A DNA stretch of 64,000 nt from Roseovarius sp. EL26 (GTDB lineage: Bacteria; Pseudomonadota; Alphaproteobacteria; Rhodobacterales; Rhodobacteraceae): contig NZ_OUMZ01000002.1 of NCBI RefSeq assembly GCF_900327775.1, forward strand, positions 59 to 64,058, in the 5' to 3' direction. A model generated the notes under the pieces. The model searched no databases. It was not told where the DNA came from and was given only the letters and a program-made list of their open reading frames with translations. The translations under genes and the position numbers were made by a program. This document shows positions 16,997-24,564 of the stretch, piece by piece. Position 1 is the first letter of the stretch; every line of letters begins with the position of its first letter.

Positions 16997-17563
16997 ATGA
17001 GAAGGATTGTTGCTGGCGCAGCCATTCTGGCCTGTTTTAGTGCTGCATCATTGGCCGAAGAGTCAATAAAGTTACCTGTGTCTTTCAATGCGGATGGAAC
17101 CGTAAACCGCCCTTTGAATCACAGGCATTGGGTAAATGTTGGCACAACTTTAATTCCCCACGGCGAAATCAACATTATCGACGATCTTCCGATACAGACG
17201 AGGGAGTACATCGATACTTACGTCGAACCTATGGCGTTCGCCATTTACATGGCCACCGGAACTTGGCCCAATGGTACGCAGATCGTGAAAGAGTTCACTG
17301 CCATAGAGCAAGCTGGTGAAGGCGAAGTCTTGATCGAAAGCCATTACAACGGATTGGCCATGCTGGTGAAAGACGCACAACGGTTCCCTGCAGAAACAGG
17401 CTATCTGGGATACTTCAACTTTGGGCATCATCCTGAACCCTATGAGAGCATATCACAACTTCTGCCTCGCGAGCAATGTTCGGCGTGTCATGAGGCGTTG
17501 GCCAGCGAACAGCAGTTCATATTCTCTGACCATCACATTGGACTAACGCGAAAGCAAAACTGA
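16997..17563 (+). CDS. Cytochrome P460-family c-type haem protein
   Basis: A signal peptide (MRRIVAGAAILACFSAASLA) is followed by the family pattern 'HWVNVGTTLIPHGEINIIDDLPIQTREYIDTYVEP' and a single haem c motif CSACH near residue 161. Cytochrome P460 of nitrifiers and methanotrophs oxidises hydroxylamine using a haem cross-linked to a lysine. Many relatives in other bacteria are uncharacterised, with suggested NO or hydroxylamine roles. The nitric oxide reductase operon elsewhere in this window makes a nitrogen-oxide role plausible but is not evidence of one. AGGAGA-like spacing before the ATG (CCGGAGAAATATC) supports the start. Confidence 0.8.
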   Translation: MRRIVAGAAILACFSAASLAEESIKLPVSFNADGTVNRPLNHRHWVNVGTTLIPHGEINIIDDLPIQTREYIDTYVEPMAFAIYMATGTWPNGTQIVKEFTAIEQAGEGEVLIESHYNGLAMLVKDAQRFPAETGYLGYFNFGHHPEPYESISQLLPREQCSACHEALASEQQFIFSDHHIGLTRKQN

Positions 17564-17936
17564 CCCGATGTCTGGGTGTATGCAGGGGCTGTGAAGCATT
17601 AAACGGCAGCCATTCACACAGATTGCAGCAGTTGTTAGTTTGGGCTCCTGCCGACCACCGAAGCAGCGCTGCATCTGCATCTGCATCTGCATCTGCATCG
17701 TAATACGCAAAATCTTACGACGTAAACGGCCCATTGCTGCTATTCCGCGCAAAGCTGATATGCCGCAGCGCAGCCAGTCATAGCAGACCTTCGAGAATAA
17801 TGTCGGAGACAGCTTTAAATGTGGACTTTTGTTCTGTACGAAACCGAACGATCAACTTTTGCCGGACAGGATCAGCTAAGTTGGACGCTTCCACCGTAGT
17901 CTCAACGATTGCGCTCTTCCCGTCCAAGTCCTCAGC
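17564..17936. other. Intergenic region left of the complete IS6 element
   Basis: No gene recognised. It contains a short GCATCT microsatellite at 17671-17700. The remainder may be gene debris left by IS insertion, since the IS6 element begins at its right end. Confidence 0.3.
17671..17700. repeat. GCATCT microsatellite (five units)
   Basis: Four exact GCATCT units are followed by GCATCG. They lie in non-coding sequence downstream of the cytochrome P460 gene. Confidence 0.9.
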
Positions 17937-18748
17937 GGGATCGTCAAGTTATTGACCACAATCCCAATAGTCCGTAACGCCTGCTGATGATCTGCCAAGT
18001 TTCCCAACTTCGCCTGAAAGGCCACCGCTTCCCACGTTCGATCATTTCTTTCGCAGTTTGGGCGTATCATCGTTTTGCGCTCAGTCTGCGCGACGTCGAG
18101 GATCTGCTCGCTGAACGAGGTATCATTGTGAGTTATGAAACGATCCGAGCATGGGTCAGAAAATTAGGAGCTCAGATTGCGAAACGCGTCAGGACGGCGC
18201 GCAAGCAGCCATCGGACAAATGGCATCTGGATGAAGTTGTGATCATGATCCGCGGTGTGAAACACTGGCTATGGCGCGCCGTGGACAGCAATGGTGAGGT
18301 TCTCGATATCTTGGTGCAAACACGTCGAAATGCGCGCGCGGCAAAACGGTTCATCGCCAGATTGATAGCCCGCTGGGGGAAGCCTCGGATCATAGTGACA
18401 GACAAGCTGCGTAGCTACGGTGCCGCCTTTCGCAAGCTCGCACTGGACGTGGATCACCGAGCCCATAAAGGATTGAACAATCGGATCGAGGGGTCGCATA
18501 GGCCAACGCGCAAACGAGAAAAAATACAGGGCCGTTTCAAATCAGCCCGTCAAGCGCAGAGGTTTCTGACAGCCCATGATGAAACGGCGAACTTGTTCCG
18601 ACCACGCCGCCACAAGATGACCGCCTCTACCTATCGCCAGAAACGAGCAACTGCATTTCTCCACTGGAATCAATATGCTACAGAACTGCACCCTTGAAGC
18701 GACACGGATAGAAAATTTCGCTGCCGCTGAAAATAACCTGACAATCCC
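17937..18748 (+). mobile_element. Complete IS6-family insertion sequence (812 bp)
   Basis: The left end GGGATCGTCAAGTTATT (17937-17953) and the right end, whose complement reads GGGATTGTCAGGTTATT (18732-18748), form the terminal inverted repeats. The transposase fills the interior. The 812-bp length is normal for IS6-family elements. No 8-bp target duplication was found, which fits IS6-type rearrangements or deletion of one flank. Confidence 0.8.
17987..18697 (+). CDS. IS6-family DDE transposase
   Basis: At 236 residues this is full length for the family. The N-terminal HTH (VSQLRLKGHRFPRS...ERGIIVSYETIRAW) is followed by the DDE catalytic domain: Asp in KWHLDEVV, Asp in IIVTDKLRS and Glu in NRIEGSHRPTRKRE. 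The enzyme forms replicon-fusing cointegrates. It is the only complete copy in the window; related fragments lie at 1-302, 18749-18872, 56122-56630 and 58497-59110. Confidence 0.95.
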   Translation: MICQVSQLRLKGHRFPRSIISFAVWAYHRFALSLRDVEDLLAERGIIVSYETIRAWVRKLGAQIAKRVRTARKQPSDKWHLDEVVIMIRGVKHWLWRAVDSNGEVLDILVQTRRNARAAKRFIARLIARWGKPRIIVTDKLRSYGAAFRKLALDVDHRAHKGLNNRIEGSHRPTRKREKIQGRFKSARQAQRFLTAHDETANLFRPRRHKMTASTYRQKRATAFLHWNQYATELHP

Positions 18749-18872
18749 CCCAGACCGCGTAGGAAATGATAGAAGTTGGGAAGCGGTAACCCTTGAGGCG
18801 GGACGGGGAAATCGTACAAATCATCGGAGTGGGCTACGCATTTGTGGCCACAGGTCAACAAGTTGACGATGC
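18749..18872 (-). mobile_element. Fragment of an IS6-family element abutting the complete copy
   Basis: The minus strand from 18872 reads GCATCGTCAACTTGTTGACC and then about 26 codons of transposase N-terminus before it is cut by the right end of the complete IS at 18748. It matches 175-302 closely, so it derives from the sub-type seen at the left edge of the window. Confidence 0.8.
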
Positions 18873-18890
18873 TCCTAGGCCTCATAAGCC

Positions 18891-20012
18891 TTAAATAGAC
18901 TTCCTATTGTTGCCCACGTTCAGCCAATAGCGCGTGTATCGGCGCTCACCGGTGCGATTGAGGGCTCCCTTGTCAACGAGGTCTTGCAGGTCTCGTGTCG
19001 CGGTTGCCCGGGAGGTTCTTGTGATAGAAAGGTAATTTTCCGCGCTGAGTCCGCCCGTGAACCCGTCAGGTCCTTCCCTAAACATCCGTTCGATTGCCTT
19101 GGCTTGCCGGTCGTTGAATTTATCCCGATGCTGATCGTAGAAATGTGCCTTCGAGATGAAGAACCCAACGCGATCAAGGGTTACTTGCTGTGCCGTCAGC
19201 ACGACTTCGGCAAACCAAACGAGCCATGCCGTGACATCAAGTGTTTTCTGATGTTGCTCCAATTGGTCATAATACGCCCTCCGCTCACGCTCGATAGTGA
19301 AGGCGAGCGCGATGAGGCTGGGTTGACCGAGATTCTGTGCCAGGGACTTTTCTGCCAATGCCCTGCCTAGCCTGCCGTTACCATCCTCGAAGGGATGGGC
19401 GCTCTCGAAATAGAGATGACTGAGACCCGCCCGGGTCAGGGCGGGTAACGGACCGGCGGATCCGGGTGTCGTCCTATTGAACCACTCCATAAACCGCCCC
19501 ATCTCGGCAGGTATCTGCCCTGATGGGGGTGCCTCGAAATGCACCGTTGGACGGTCAATGCGGCCAGAGACGATCTGCATCGCATCTGCATGACGCCGAT
19601 AAGCGCCAATCGTTTCAAGCTGGCGATCATGAGACAGAAGCATGCCGTGCCACCGAAACAGTGTCTCATGTGTAAGTGGCTCAGAGTAGGTGGAATAGAC
19701 ATCGACCATCATCTCCGCGACCCCCTGCTCCCGCGGCTTTGCCGGGTAGCTATCGGGGGTCAGGCCAAGCTGGCGGCGCAATGAAGACTGGACGCTCAAC
19801 CGATCCAGCATCTCGCCCTCTATGGCACTGGTTTTCATCGCCTCGTCGCTCAGCAGGTCGATGCGTAATTGATCACGCTCGGATGGGCTGACATGGTGCA
19901 CGGCACCAAGGATTTCGCCCGAAGATAGCAAAAACCGCTGTTCCAGCGGCGCGAGTTCCGTCATGTCGTACCGAAAGTCCGGCCAATCTGGTAATTTCCA
20001 GTTCCATTTCAT
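18891..20012 (-). CDS. Fic-domain protein with built-in inhibitory helix and C-terminal winged helix
   Basis: The active-site loop HPFEDGNGRLGR (residues 206-217) is complete, so the protein should transfer AMP or another nucleotide group to hydroxyl side chains of target proteins. TSAIEGE (61-67) fits the (S/T)xxxE(G/N) inhibitory motif, which classes it as a self-inhibited Fic protein. Residues ~305-365 look like a winged-helix DNA-binding domain (ENYLSITRTSRATATRDLQDLVDKGAL). A 35-base palindrome just upstream of the start suggests autoregulation. Targets cannot be predicted. Confidence 0.92.
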   Translation of the reverse strand: MKWNWKLPDWPDFRYDMTELAPLEQRFLLSSGEILGAVHHVSPSERDQLRIDLLSDEAMKTSAIEGEMLDRLSVQSSLRRQLGLTPDSYPAKPREQGVAEMMVDVYSTYSEPLTHETLFRWHGMLLSHDRQLETIGAYRRHADAMQIVSGRIDRPTVHFEAPPSGQIPAEMGRFMEWFNRTTPGSAGPLPALTRAGLSHLYFESAHPFEDGNGRLGRALAEKSLAQNLGQPSLIALAFTIERERRAYYDQLEQHQKTLDVTAWLVWFAEVVLTAQQVTLDRVGFFISKAHFYDQHRDKFNDRQAKAIERMFREGPDGFTGGLSAENYLSITRTSRATATRDLQDLVDKGALNRTGERRYTRYWLNVGNNRKSI

Positions 20013-20030
20013 GAGTGATAGAATCCCTTT

Positions 20031-20065
20031 CTATAGCTCATATGTAAATCATATTTGAGCTATAG
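20031..20065. promoter_or_regulatory. Palindromic operator upstream of fic
   Basis: CTATAGCTCA (20031-20040) and TGAGCTATAG (20056-20065) are perfect inverted arms around a partly symmetrical AT-rich centre. The site lies 19 bases upstream of the Fic start codon, which is where a repressor such as the Fic winged helix itself could block transcription. Confidence 0.65.
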
Positions 20066-20188
20066 GGGTCAATACTATCGATCAGCTACGCTATGGCAAT
20101 ATCCGGTAGATTTCGCTGCCTGAAGGACTTCGTATTCCCTAGTGGCCAACAATTGGTCGAAACGTTAGATCAACGATTGCGGTGTGTG

Positions 20189-20437
20189 TCAGATAGCGTG
20201 CTGCATTTCACACAAGTAATACCCACGGCGGCATTTCTGATTGGATAGTTTATTGAGGGCGGCTTCCGCGTCCGCTTTTGAGGCAACGTAATCGGCCATC
20301 CTCTGTCCACCTCGGGAACCAATCCGCCCCCATTCACGGATAAGACACCATTCGCCAAACAGGGTTTGGGCGATGCGCATCACATAGAACCGTTTTTGCC
20401 GCTTTGCCGGGTCGATCTTTTCAAGCCGGATCTGCAT
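20189..20437 (-). CDS. WGR-domain protein, 82 aa
   Basis: The product is a single WGR domain: 'KRFYVMRIAQTLFGEWCLIREWGRIGSRGGQRMADYVASKADAEAALNKLSNQKCRRGY', with the name-giving WGR changed only at its edges. WGR domains bind DNA or RNA ends in PARPs and are found alone in many alphaproteobacterial plasmids and genomic islands. The ATG at 20437 overlaps the end of scpB by 17 bases, so it is the third gene of the DUF1403-scpB-WGR operon. The open frame extends upstream to 20545, but that part lies inside scpB. Confidence 0.8.
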   Translation of the reverse strand: MQIRLEKIDPAKRQKRFYVMRIAQTLFGEWCLIREWGRIGSRGGQRMADYVASKADAEAALNKLSNQKCRRGYYLCEMQHAI

Positions 20438-21035
20438 CTGTGCCCCCTGCCCCGGCGATCCCCGCATCTTCCAGCATTTCCTTGTCGGGCAGGTCGCGCA
20501 GGCTTTGCAGATCAAACGCCACCAGAAACTGCTGGGTTGTGACAAAGGTATAGGGTGCGCCGCGGCGGGGGCTGCGCGGGCCGGTGGAGATCAGGCCACG
20601 GGCATGTAGACGGCCGATCAGGTCGCGGCTGATGTCCTTGCCAAAGATGTCTTTCAACCTGTCGCGCGTAATAGGCTGGTGATAGGCAATCGCCGCCAGC
20701 ACCGCGACATCAAATGCGCGCAGATCCAGGTCCTGTGCCCCCACATCCGCCGTGGCACGGATCACATCCGCATAGACGGGGCGTGTGCGCAGCTGCCAGG
20801 CCTCACCAACGGCCGCAATCTCATAGGGTCGCTCCATCAAATCTGCCTTCAGATCCTCAAGCAACAGATCAACCGACACCCCCTGCCCCACCACGCGCGC
20901 CAGATCTGCGCGCGGCACCGGCGTGGCCGAGGCAAACAGCACCACTTCAATGCGCCGCATCCACTCGCGCCAGCGTAACTCCGGCGGCAGGTCTTCCAAC
21001 TCTCGATCAAATCCGACATCAGGATGATCTTTCAT
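20421..21035 (-). CDS. scpB: ScpB-like condensin accessory protein
   Basis: Two winged-helix segments of the ScpB family can be followed: 'WREWMRRIEVVLFASATPVPRADLARVVG' (residues ~22-51) and 'AFDVAVLAAIAYHQPITRDRLKDIFGKDISRDLIGRLHARGLI' (~107-149). ScpB normally joins ScpA and SMC to form bacterial condensin, but neither ScpA nor SMC is nearby. The 204-residue length is usual. Located between a DUF1403 gene and a WGR gene and facing a tyrosine recombinase, it appears to be a plasmid or island version working in segregation or recombination (inference). Confidence 0.85.
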   Translation of the reverse strand: MKDHPDVGFDRELEDLPPELRWREWMRRIEVVLFASATPVPRADLARVVGQGVSVDLLLEDLKADLMERPYEIAAVGEAWQLRTRPVYADVIRATADVGAQDLDLRAFDVAVLAAIAYHQPITRDRLKDIFGKDISRDLIGRLHARGLISTGPRSPRRGAPYTFVTTQQFLVAFDLQSLRDLPDKEMLEDAGIAGAGGTDADPA

Positions 21036-21037
21036 GG

Positions 21038-21955
21038 CTACACCCCATAGATCCGGAACGTCTCGCGCCCGGTCAATTCGCGCACCGCCCCCAGTTCGAC
21101 CAGACGCTCACAGAACCGTCGCGCACCCCGATCCGACAGACCTGTTCCGCTTATCGAGGCGGACAATTCCGCCGGGGTGACGGCATCCCTGCATAGAAAC
21201 ATTTGCGCCGCGGTCCCTGCCCCCTTGGCGCGCAGTTTCGGAGTGACCGCCTGTAAGCGCGCCGTCCGTCGGGTCAGATCCGCGGCCAAAGGGTGGGCGC
21301 CCTGCACCGCCGCCAAGACCGCCTGATGGCAAGCCAATCGCAGGGCCGTGCCCGTCTTACGCCAGTCGCTAGGCTTCAAGCCAACAGCCAACAATGGCAC
21401 GATGTGGTCCCAGCCCAACGCCTGCGCCAAGGTCGCATCCGCCAGAATAGCTGCCGTGACCTCATCCTGTGGATGCGCCCTTAAGACAGATTCCAACACA
21501 GTCGCGGCGCGTGCAACCGTATCACCCTGCCCTCTTATCTGCCCAGCATCCAACCATTCCGCAATCTCTTCGCCCTGCATCTTTGACAAAGCTCTCGCCA
21601 CCGCGCCCACAGAGACAGGGTGCTCCACTGCTTTTTGCCATTGGATCAATGTGGCCCCTGCCGGGCCAGGCTGATCACCCGGGCGCAGCAGATGCACCTC
21701 ATCGCGCAACGCCCCTGCCCGCTCTGATCGTCCCGATAAAGCCACACAGGCCTCGGCCGCTTGCAGCGCCAGACGTGCCCGCAGTAAGACCAGAGGGACA
21801 CCGGAGCCGTGTAGAACATGGTGCAGAAAACTCAATGCGGCCCCCGACAAAAACACCGCATCTTCAGGGGAATCCACGCCTACCTGGGTGATCCAGGGTG
21901 GCATCTGGGGGAGGGTCTCAAACTCGTCGTGCATATCAACGTGGGCATATGTCAT
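21038..21955 (-). CDS. DUF1403 family protein
   Basis: The start 'PPWITQ...EDAVFLSGAALSFLHHVLHGSGVPLVLLRARLALQAAEACVALSGR' matches the DUF1403 pattern known from alphaproteobacterial plasmids and islands. Function is unknown. The C-terminal third (residues ~245-300, LCRDAVTPAELSASISGTGLSDRGARRFCERLVELGAVRELTGR) resembles a winged helix. It is first in a tight three-gene operon with scpB (two-base gap) and the WGR gene. Confidence 0.8.
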   Translation of the reverse strand: MTYAHVDMHDEFETLPQMPPWITQVGVDSPEDAVFLSGAALSFLHHVLHGSGVPLVLLRARLALQAAEACVALSGRSERAGALRDEVHLLRPGDQPGPAGATLIQWQKAVEHPVSVGAVARALSKMQGEEIAEWLDAGQIRGQGDTVARAATVLESVLRAHPQDEVTAAILADATLAQALGWDHIVPLLAVGLKPSDWRKTGTALRLACHQAVLAAVQGAHPLAADLTRRTARLQAVTPKLRAKGAGTAAQMFLCRDAVTPAELSASISGTGLSDRGARRFCERLVELGAVRELTGRETFRIYGV

Positions 21956-22029
21956 GCCACTACACTAACTCATGACGGCGCTTATGACCACTATATACTG
22001 TAATAACCGCCGCACTTTACAGAACACCT

Positions 22030-22062
22030 TTATGTCCAATAAGTTTACATTATCGGACATAA
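22030..22062. promoter_or_regulatory. Inverted repeat between DUF1403 operon and recombinase
   Basis: TTATGTCCAATAA (22030-22042) and TTATCGGACATAA (22050-22062) are inverted with one mismatch and a 7-base spacer. The site lies in the only promoter region for the two divergent units and ends 18 bases before the recombinase start. It is a good common operator. Confidence 0.6.
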
Positions 22063-22080
22063 TAAAAGCAGCGCAGCACC

Positions 22081-23184
22081 ATGCCGGAAAACACCGAGAA
22101 ATCGAGCTCAGGACCATCATTCCAACCTGATGAGGTTCATCACGACGAAAGCGATGCCGCTCTCGCCCTGCCCTCCCATGTTGCAGGGTCCGGGACACTG
22201 GATCGGCTGATCGAGAACGCCCGCGGTTACGCCCGCCAAGCCGCCTCTGAGAACACGTTAAAGGCCTATGCCCGGGACTGGGCACATTTTAACCGCTGGT
22301 GCAGGCAAAAGGGCACGGACCCCCTGCCCCCCTCGCCCGAGATGATTGGGCTGTATCTGACCGATCTGGCAGCTCCCACTGGCCCCTCCCCTTCGCAGTC
22401 GGAGCTCCGCCCCCTATCCGTTAGCACAATTGAACGCCGGCTCTCAGGCCTTGGGTGGAATTATTCACAGCGTGGCTTCACTTTGGACCGCAAAAATCGC
22501 CACATCGCCGCCGTGCTGGCCGGGATCAAGCGCAAGCATGCCCGTCCGCCGACACAAAAAGAAGCGATCACGCCCGAAGATATTCTGGCGATGGTCAGTA
22601 CCCTGCCGTTTGATCTGCGCGGGTTACGGGATCGGGCGATCCTGTTGATTGGCTACGCCGGTGGGCTCAGGCGCTCTGAAATTGTCAGTTTGGATCTGGG
22701 CAAGGATGACACCCCGGATTCTGGTGGCTGGATCGATATCCAAGACCCAGGTGCCCTCCTGACGCTCAATGCCAAAACCGGTTGGCGCGAGGTTGAGATT
22801 GGCAGAGGATCCAGCGAACACACCTGTCCCGTGCACGCGCTGGAGCAATGGCTGCACTTCGCCAAGATCAACTTTGGTCCGGTCTTTACCCGTACCTCGC
22901 GCGATGGCAAACGCGCGCTGGAGCATCGCCTGAATGACAAACACGTGGCTCGGCTGATCAAGTCCTGCGTGCTTAAGGCTGGGGTCCGTGCGGACCTGCC
23001 TGAAAACGAACGCCTAAAACTCTTCTCTGGCCACTCTTTGCGCGCGGGCCTCGCCTCCTCTGCGCAGGTTGATGAGCGGTATATGCAAAAACACCTTGGT
23101 CACGCCACTGCCGAGATGACGCGCCGCTATCAACGCAACAGAGACCGGTTCAAAATCAACCTCACCAAAGCCGCAGGACTGTAA
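22081..23184 (+). CDS. Tyrosine recombinase/integrase
   Basis: The N-terminal SAM-like core-binding domain (residues ~42-150) is followed by a catalytic domain with the family residues in order: Arg in GYAGGLRRSE (197/198), Lys near 232, H318-x-x-R321 in GHSLRAG, His341 in HLGHATAE and Tyr350 in MTRRYQR. It should therefore be active. At 367 residues it resembles plasmid resolvase-type and XerC/D-type recombinases more than phage integrases. No adjacent tRNA or att duplication was seen, so dimer resolution or cassette recombination is as likely as integration. Confidence 0.92.
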   Translation: MPENTEKSSSGPSFQPDEVHHDESDAALALPSHVAGSGTLDRLIENARGYARQAASENTLKAYARDWAHFNRWCRQKGTDPLPPSPEMIGLYLTDLAAPTGPSPSQSELRPLSVSTIERRLSGLGWNYSQRGFTLDRKNRHIAAVLAGIKRKHARPPTQKEAITPEDILAMVSTLPFDLRGLRDRAILLIGYAGGLRRSEIVSLDLGKDDTPDSGGWIDIQDPGALLTLNAKTGWREVEIGRGSSEHTCPVHALEQWLHFAKINFGPVFTRTSRDGKRALEHRLNDKHVARLIKSCVLKAGVRADLPENERLKLFSGHSLRAGLASSAQVDERYMQKHLGHATAEMTRRYQRNRDRFKINLTKAAGL

Positions 23185-23187
23185 CCA

Positions 23188-23790
23188 ATGCGAAAACCCA
23201 AATCAATGAAAGGCTTGGAGGAACTTGGGCGTGTGCGTCTCAGTCAGAACTTCTATTTGAGGGATTTTCTAATGTCGGAGATCGCGAATTTCTACGGCAT
23301 TCCTAACATTCCGGAAGACCCAGATCTTGCGATTGAAACCGGGACCCAGCTTTGCCAGGCCCTTTTGGAACCCCTGCAGGCCAAATTCGGTCGCATTGCT
23401 ACTCGGTCGGGATACCGCTCTGCCAAGGTGACCGCCTTCGGCAATGCCCGCAAACATGGGGCAAGCGTCAAATACAATGCGGCTTACCACATCTGGGATA
23501 TGCTGGACGATCAGGGCCACAAAGGCGCTGCCGCTTGCATCGTCATTCCCTGGTTTGCCGATCGCTATGCCAAAGGTGCAGACTGGCGCGCCCTCGCTTG
23601 GTGGGTACATGACCACCTGCCCTATGCTCATCTGGAATTCTATCCCAAGCTCTGCGCCTTCAACATCCTGTGGAATGAGAACCCAAAACGCCGGATCGAC
23701 AGTTTCATCCAACCGAGAGGTTGCTTGACCAAACCCGGGATGGACAATCATGCAGGCGATCACTCCAAATGGTATTCAGAGTTCCCCTAA
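23188..23790 (+). CDS. Peptidase M15-like protein of unknown role
   Basis: The N-terminus 'RVRLSQNFYLRDFLMSEIANFYGIPNIPEDPDLAI' and the 'IATRSGYRS' and 'HLPYAHLEFYP' elements resemble the fold of M15-type D,D-peptidases, but the usual SxHxxGxAxD motif is only approximate (AYHIWDM). No signal peptide is visible. It starts three bases after the recombinase stop and is probably co-transcribed with it. Cell-wall hydrolysis is possible, but the metal ligands are not certain. The end overlaps the convergent doc gene by 15 bases. Confidence 0.6.
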   Translation: MRKPKSMKGLEELGRVRLSQNFYLRDFLMSEIANFYGIPNIPEDPDLAIETGTQLCQALLEPLQAKFGRIATRSGYRSAKVTAFGNARKHGASVKYNAAYHIWDMLDDQGHKGAAACIVIPWFADRYAKGADWRALAWWVHDHLPYAHLEFYPKLCAFNILWNENPKRRIDSFIQPRGCLTKPGMDNHAGDHSKWYSEFP

Positions 23791-24174
23791 AGGGCTGCTC
23801 CTCTGCTCCAACCACGCGGCAAACTGCGCCTCAGAAACATCGCTAGAGGCCAGCATTTCCATCATGCGCACACCTTCCACCGGGTCGGGACGGAAGGACA
23901 GGCCATTAAGCCGCAAGAACGTCACCGCCGTCACAAAGGCAGTCCGCTTGTTGCCATCAACGAACGCATGTGCTTTGGCGATTCCGAATGCATAAGCGGC
24001 GGCAATCTCATGCAGTGTCGCTTGCTCGTTATAGGTCGCAAGGTTCAGCGCCCGGGCACAACCCATTTCCAGCAAGGCCGCATCCCGCAGGCCAGAGCCG
24101 CCGCCGTGGCGAGAGATCTGTCGGTCATGTACGGTAACAATGGCGCGCAGCGGAACCCAAATCAGGCCTGTCAC
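23776..24174 (-). CDS. doc: Doc-type toxin (Fic fold)
   Basis: The active-site loop HAFVDGNKRTAF (residues 69-80) is the Doc variant of the Fic motif, in which the kinase-like reaction phosphorylates elongation factor Tu and stops translation. At 132 residues the length is normal. It starts with GTG and overlaps the antitoxin stop by four bases (GTGA), the standard arrangement for toxin-antitoxin pairs. Doc usually pairs with Phd; here the partner is of AbrB/MazE type. Likely serves plasmid maintenance. Confidence 0.92.
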   Translation of the reverse strand: MTGLIWVPLRAIVTVHDRQISRHGGGSGLRDAALLEMGCARALNLATYNEQATLHEIAAAYAFGIAKAHAFVDGNKRTAFVTAVTFLRLNGLSFRPDPVEGVRMMEMLASSDVSEAQFAAWLEQRSSPLGEL

Positions 24175-24395
24175 GCAAGCGCCTCAAGCAGATCACGGTT
24201 TTCATCCATAACAATCTCAGCCGCAGCCAGAGCTTCGGCCACCGCAGGGTCATGGGTCATGATTTTAAGCGATCCATCATCACCACGAACAACAAACAAT
24301 GTGTCGCCCTCTTTCACATCCAGCATGGTCAACATTTCTGCGGTCAACGTCATGACCGCTGAATTTCCAACTTTGCGAATTTTGGTTTCAATCAT
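24171..24395 (-). CDS. AbrB/MazE-type antitoxin
   Basis: From the ATG at 24395 the 74-residue product has an N-terminal swapped-hairpin DNA-binding domain (METKIRKVGNSAVMTLTAEMLTMLDVKEGDTLFVV, with I at position 2). An acidic tail follows that would bind and neutralise the toxin. The open frame runs upstream to 24482, but MIETKIRKVGNS is the family start. It precedes doc with a 4-base overlap. Antitoxins of this kind usually repress their own operon together with the toxin. Confidence 0.85.
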   Translation of the reverse strand: MIETKIRKVGNSAVMTLTAEMLTMLDVKEGDTLFVVRGDDGSLKIMTHDPAVAEALAAAEIVMDENRDLLEALA

Positions 24396-24541
24396 CTGCA
24401 GGTCTCCGATATACGCATGTATATACCAATCAGAATGCAAATACAAACACCCTGCCCGCTCCGCCGCTCGTATCAGACACAAATCAATCGCTTAGACCTT
24501 ATAGTTTAACGCCTGCATATGTTATGCCCAGTCTGTGATGG

Positions 24542-24564
24542 CTAGGTTTCGCAGCGAAACCTAG
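24542..24564. promoter_or_regulatory. Candidate parS site 1
   Basis: CTAGGTTTCGC (24542-24552), a central A, then its exact complement (24554-24564) form a perfect 23-base palindrome overlapping the parB stop codon. The core GTTTCGCnGCGAAAC recurs at 25609 and, with one change, at 27177. Confidence 0.65.

Noticed and set aside
17671..17700. GCATCT repeats as a possible CRISPR or iteron array
   Set aside because: There are no spacers and the unit is only six bases; it is a simple microsatellite. No CRISPR array was seen anywhere in the window.
20189..20545. Longer start for the WGR protein
   Set aside because: The extra 36 residues overlap scpB in another frame and look unlike protein sequence; the ATG at 20437 begins directly at the WGR domain.
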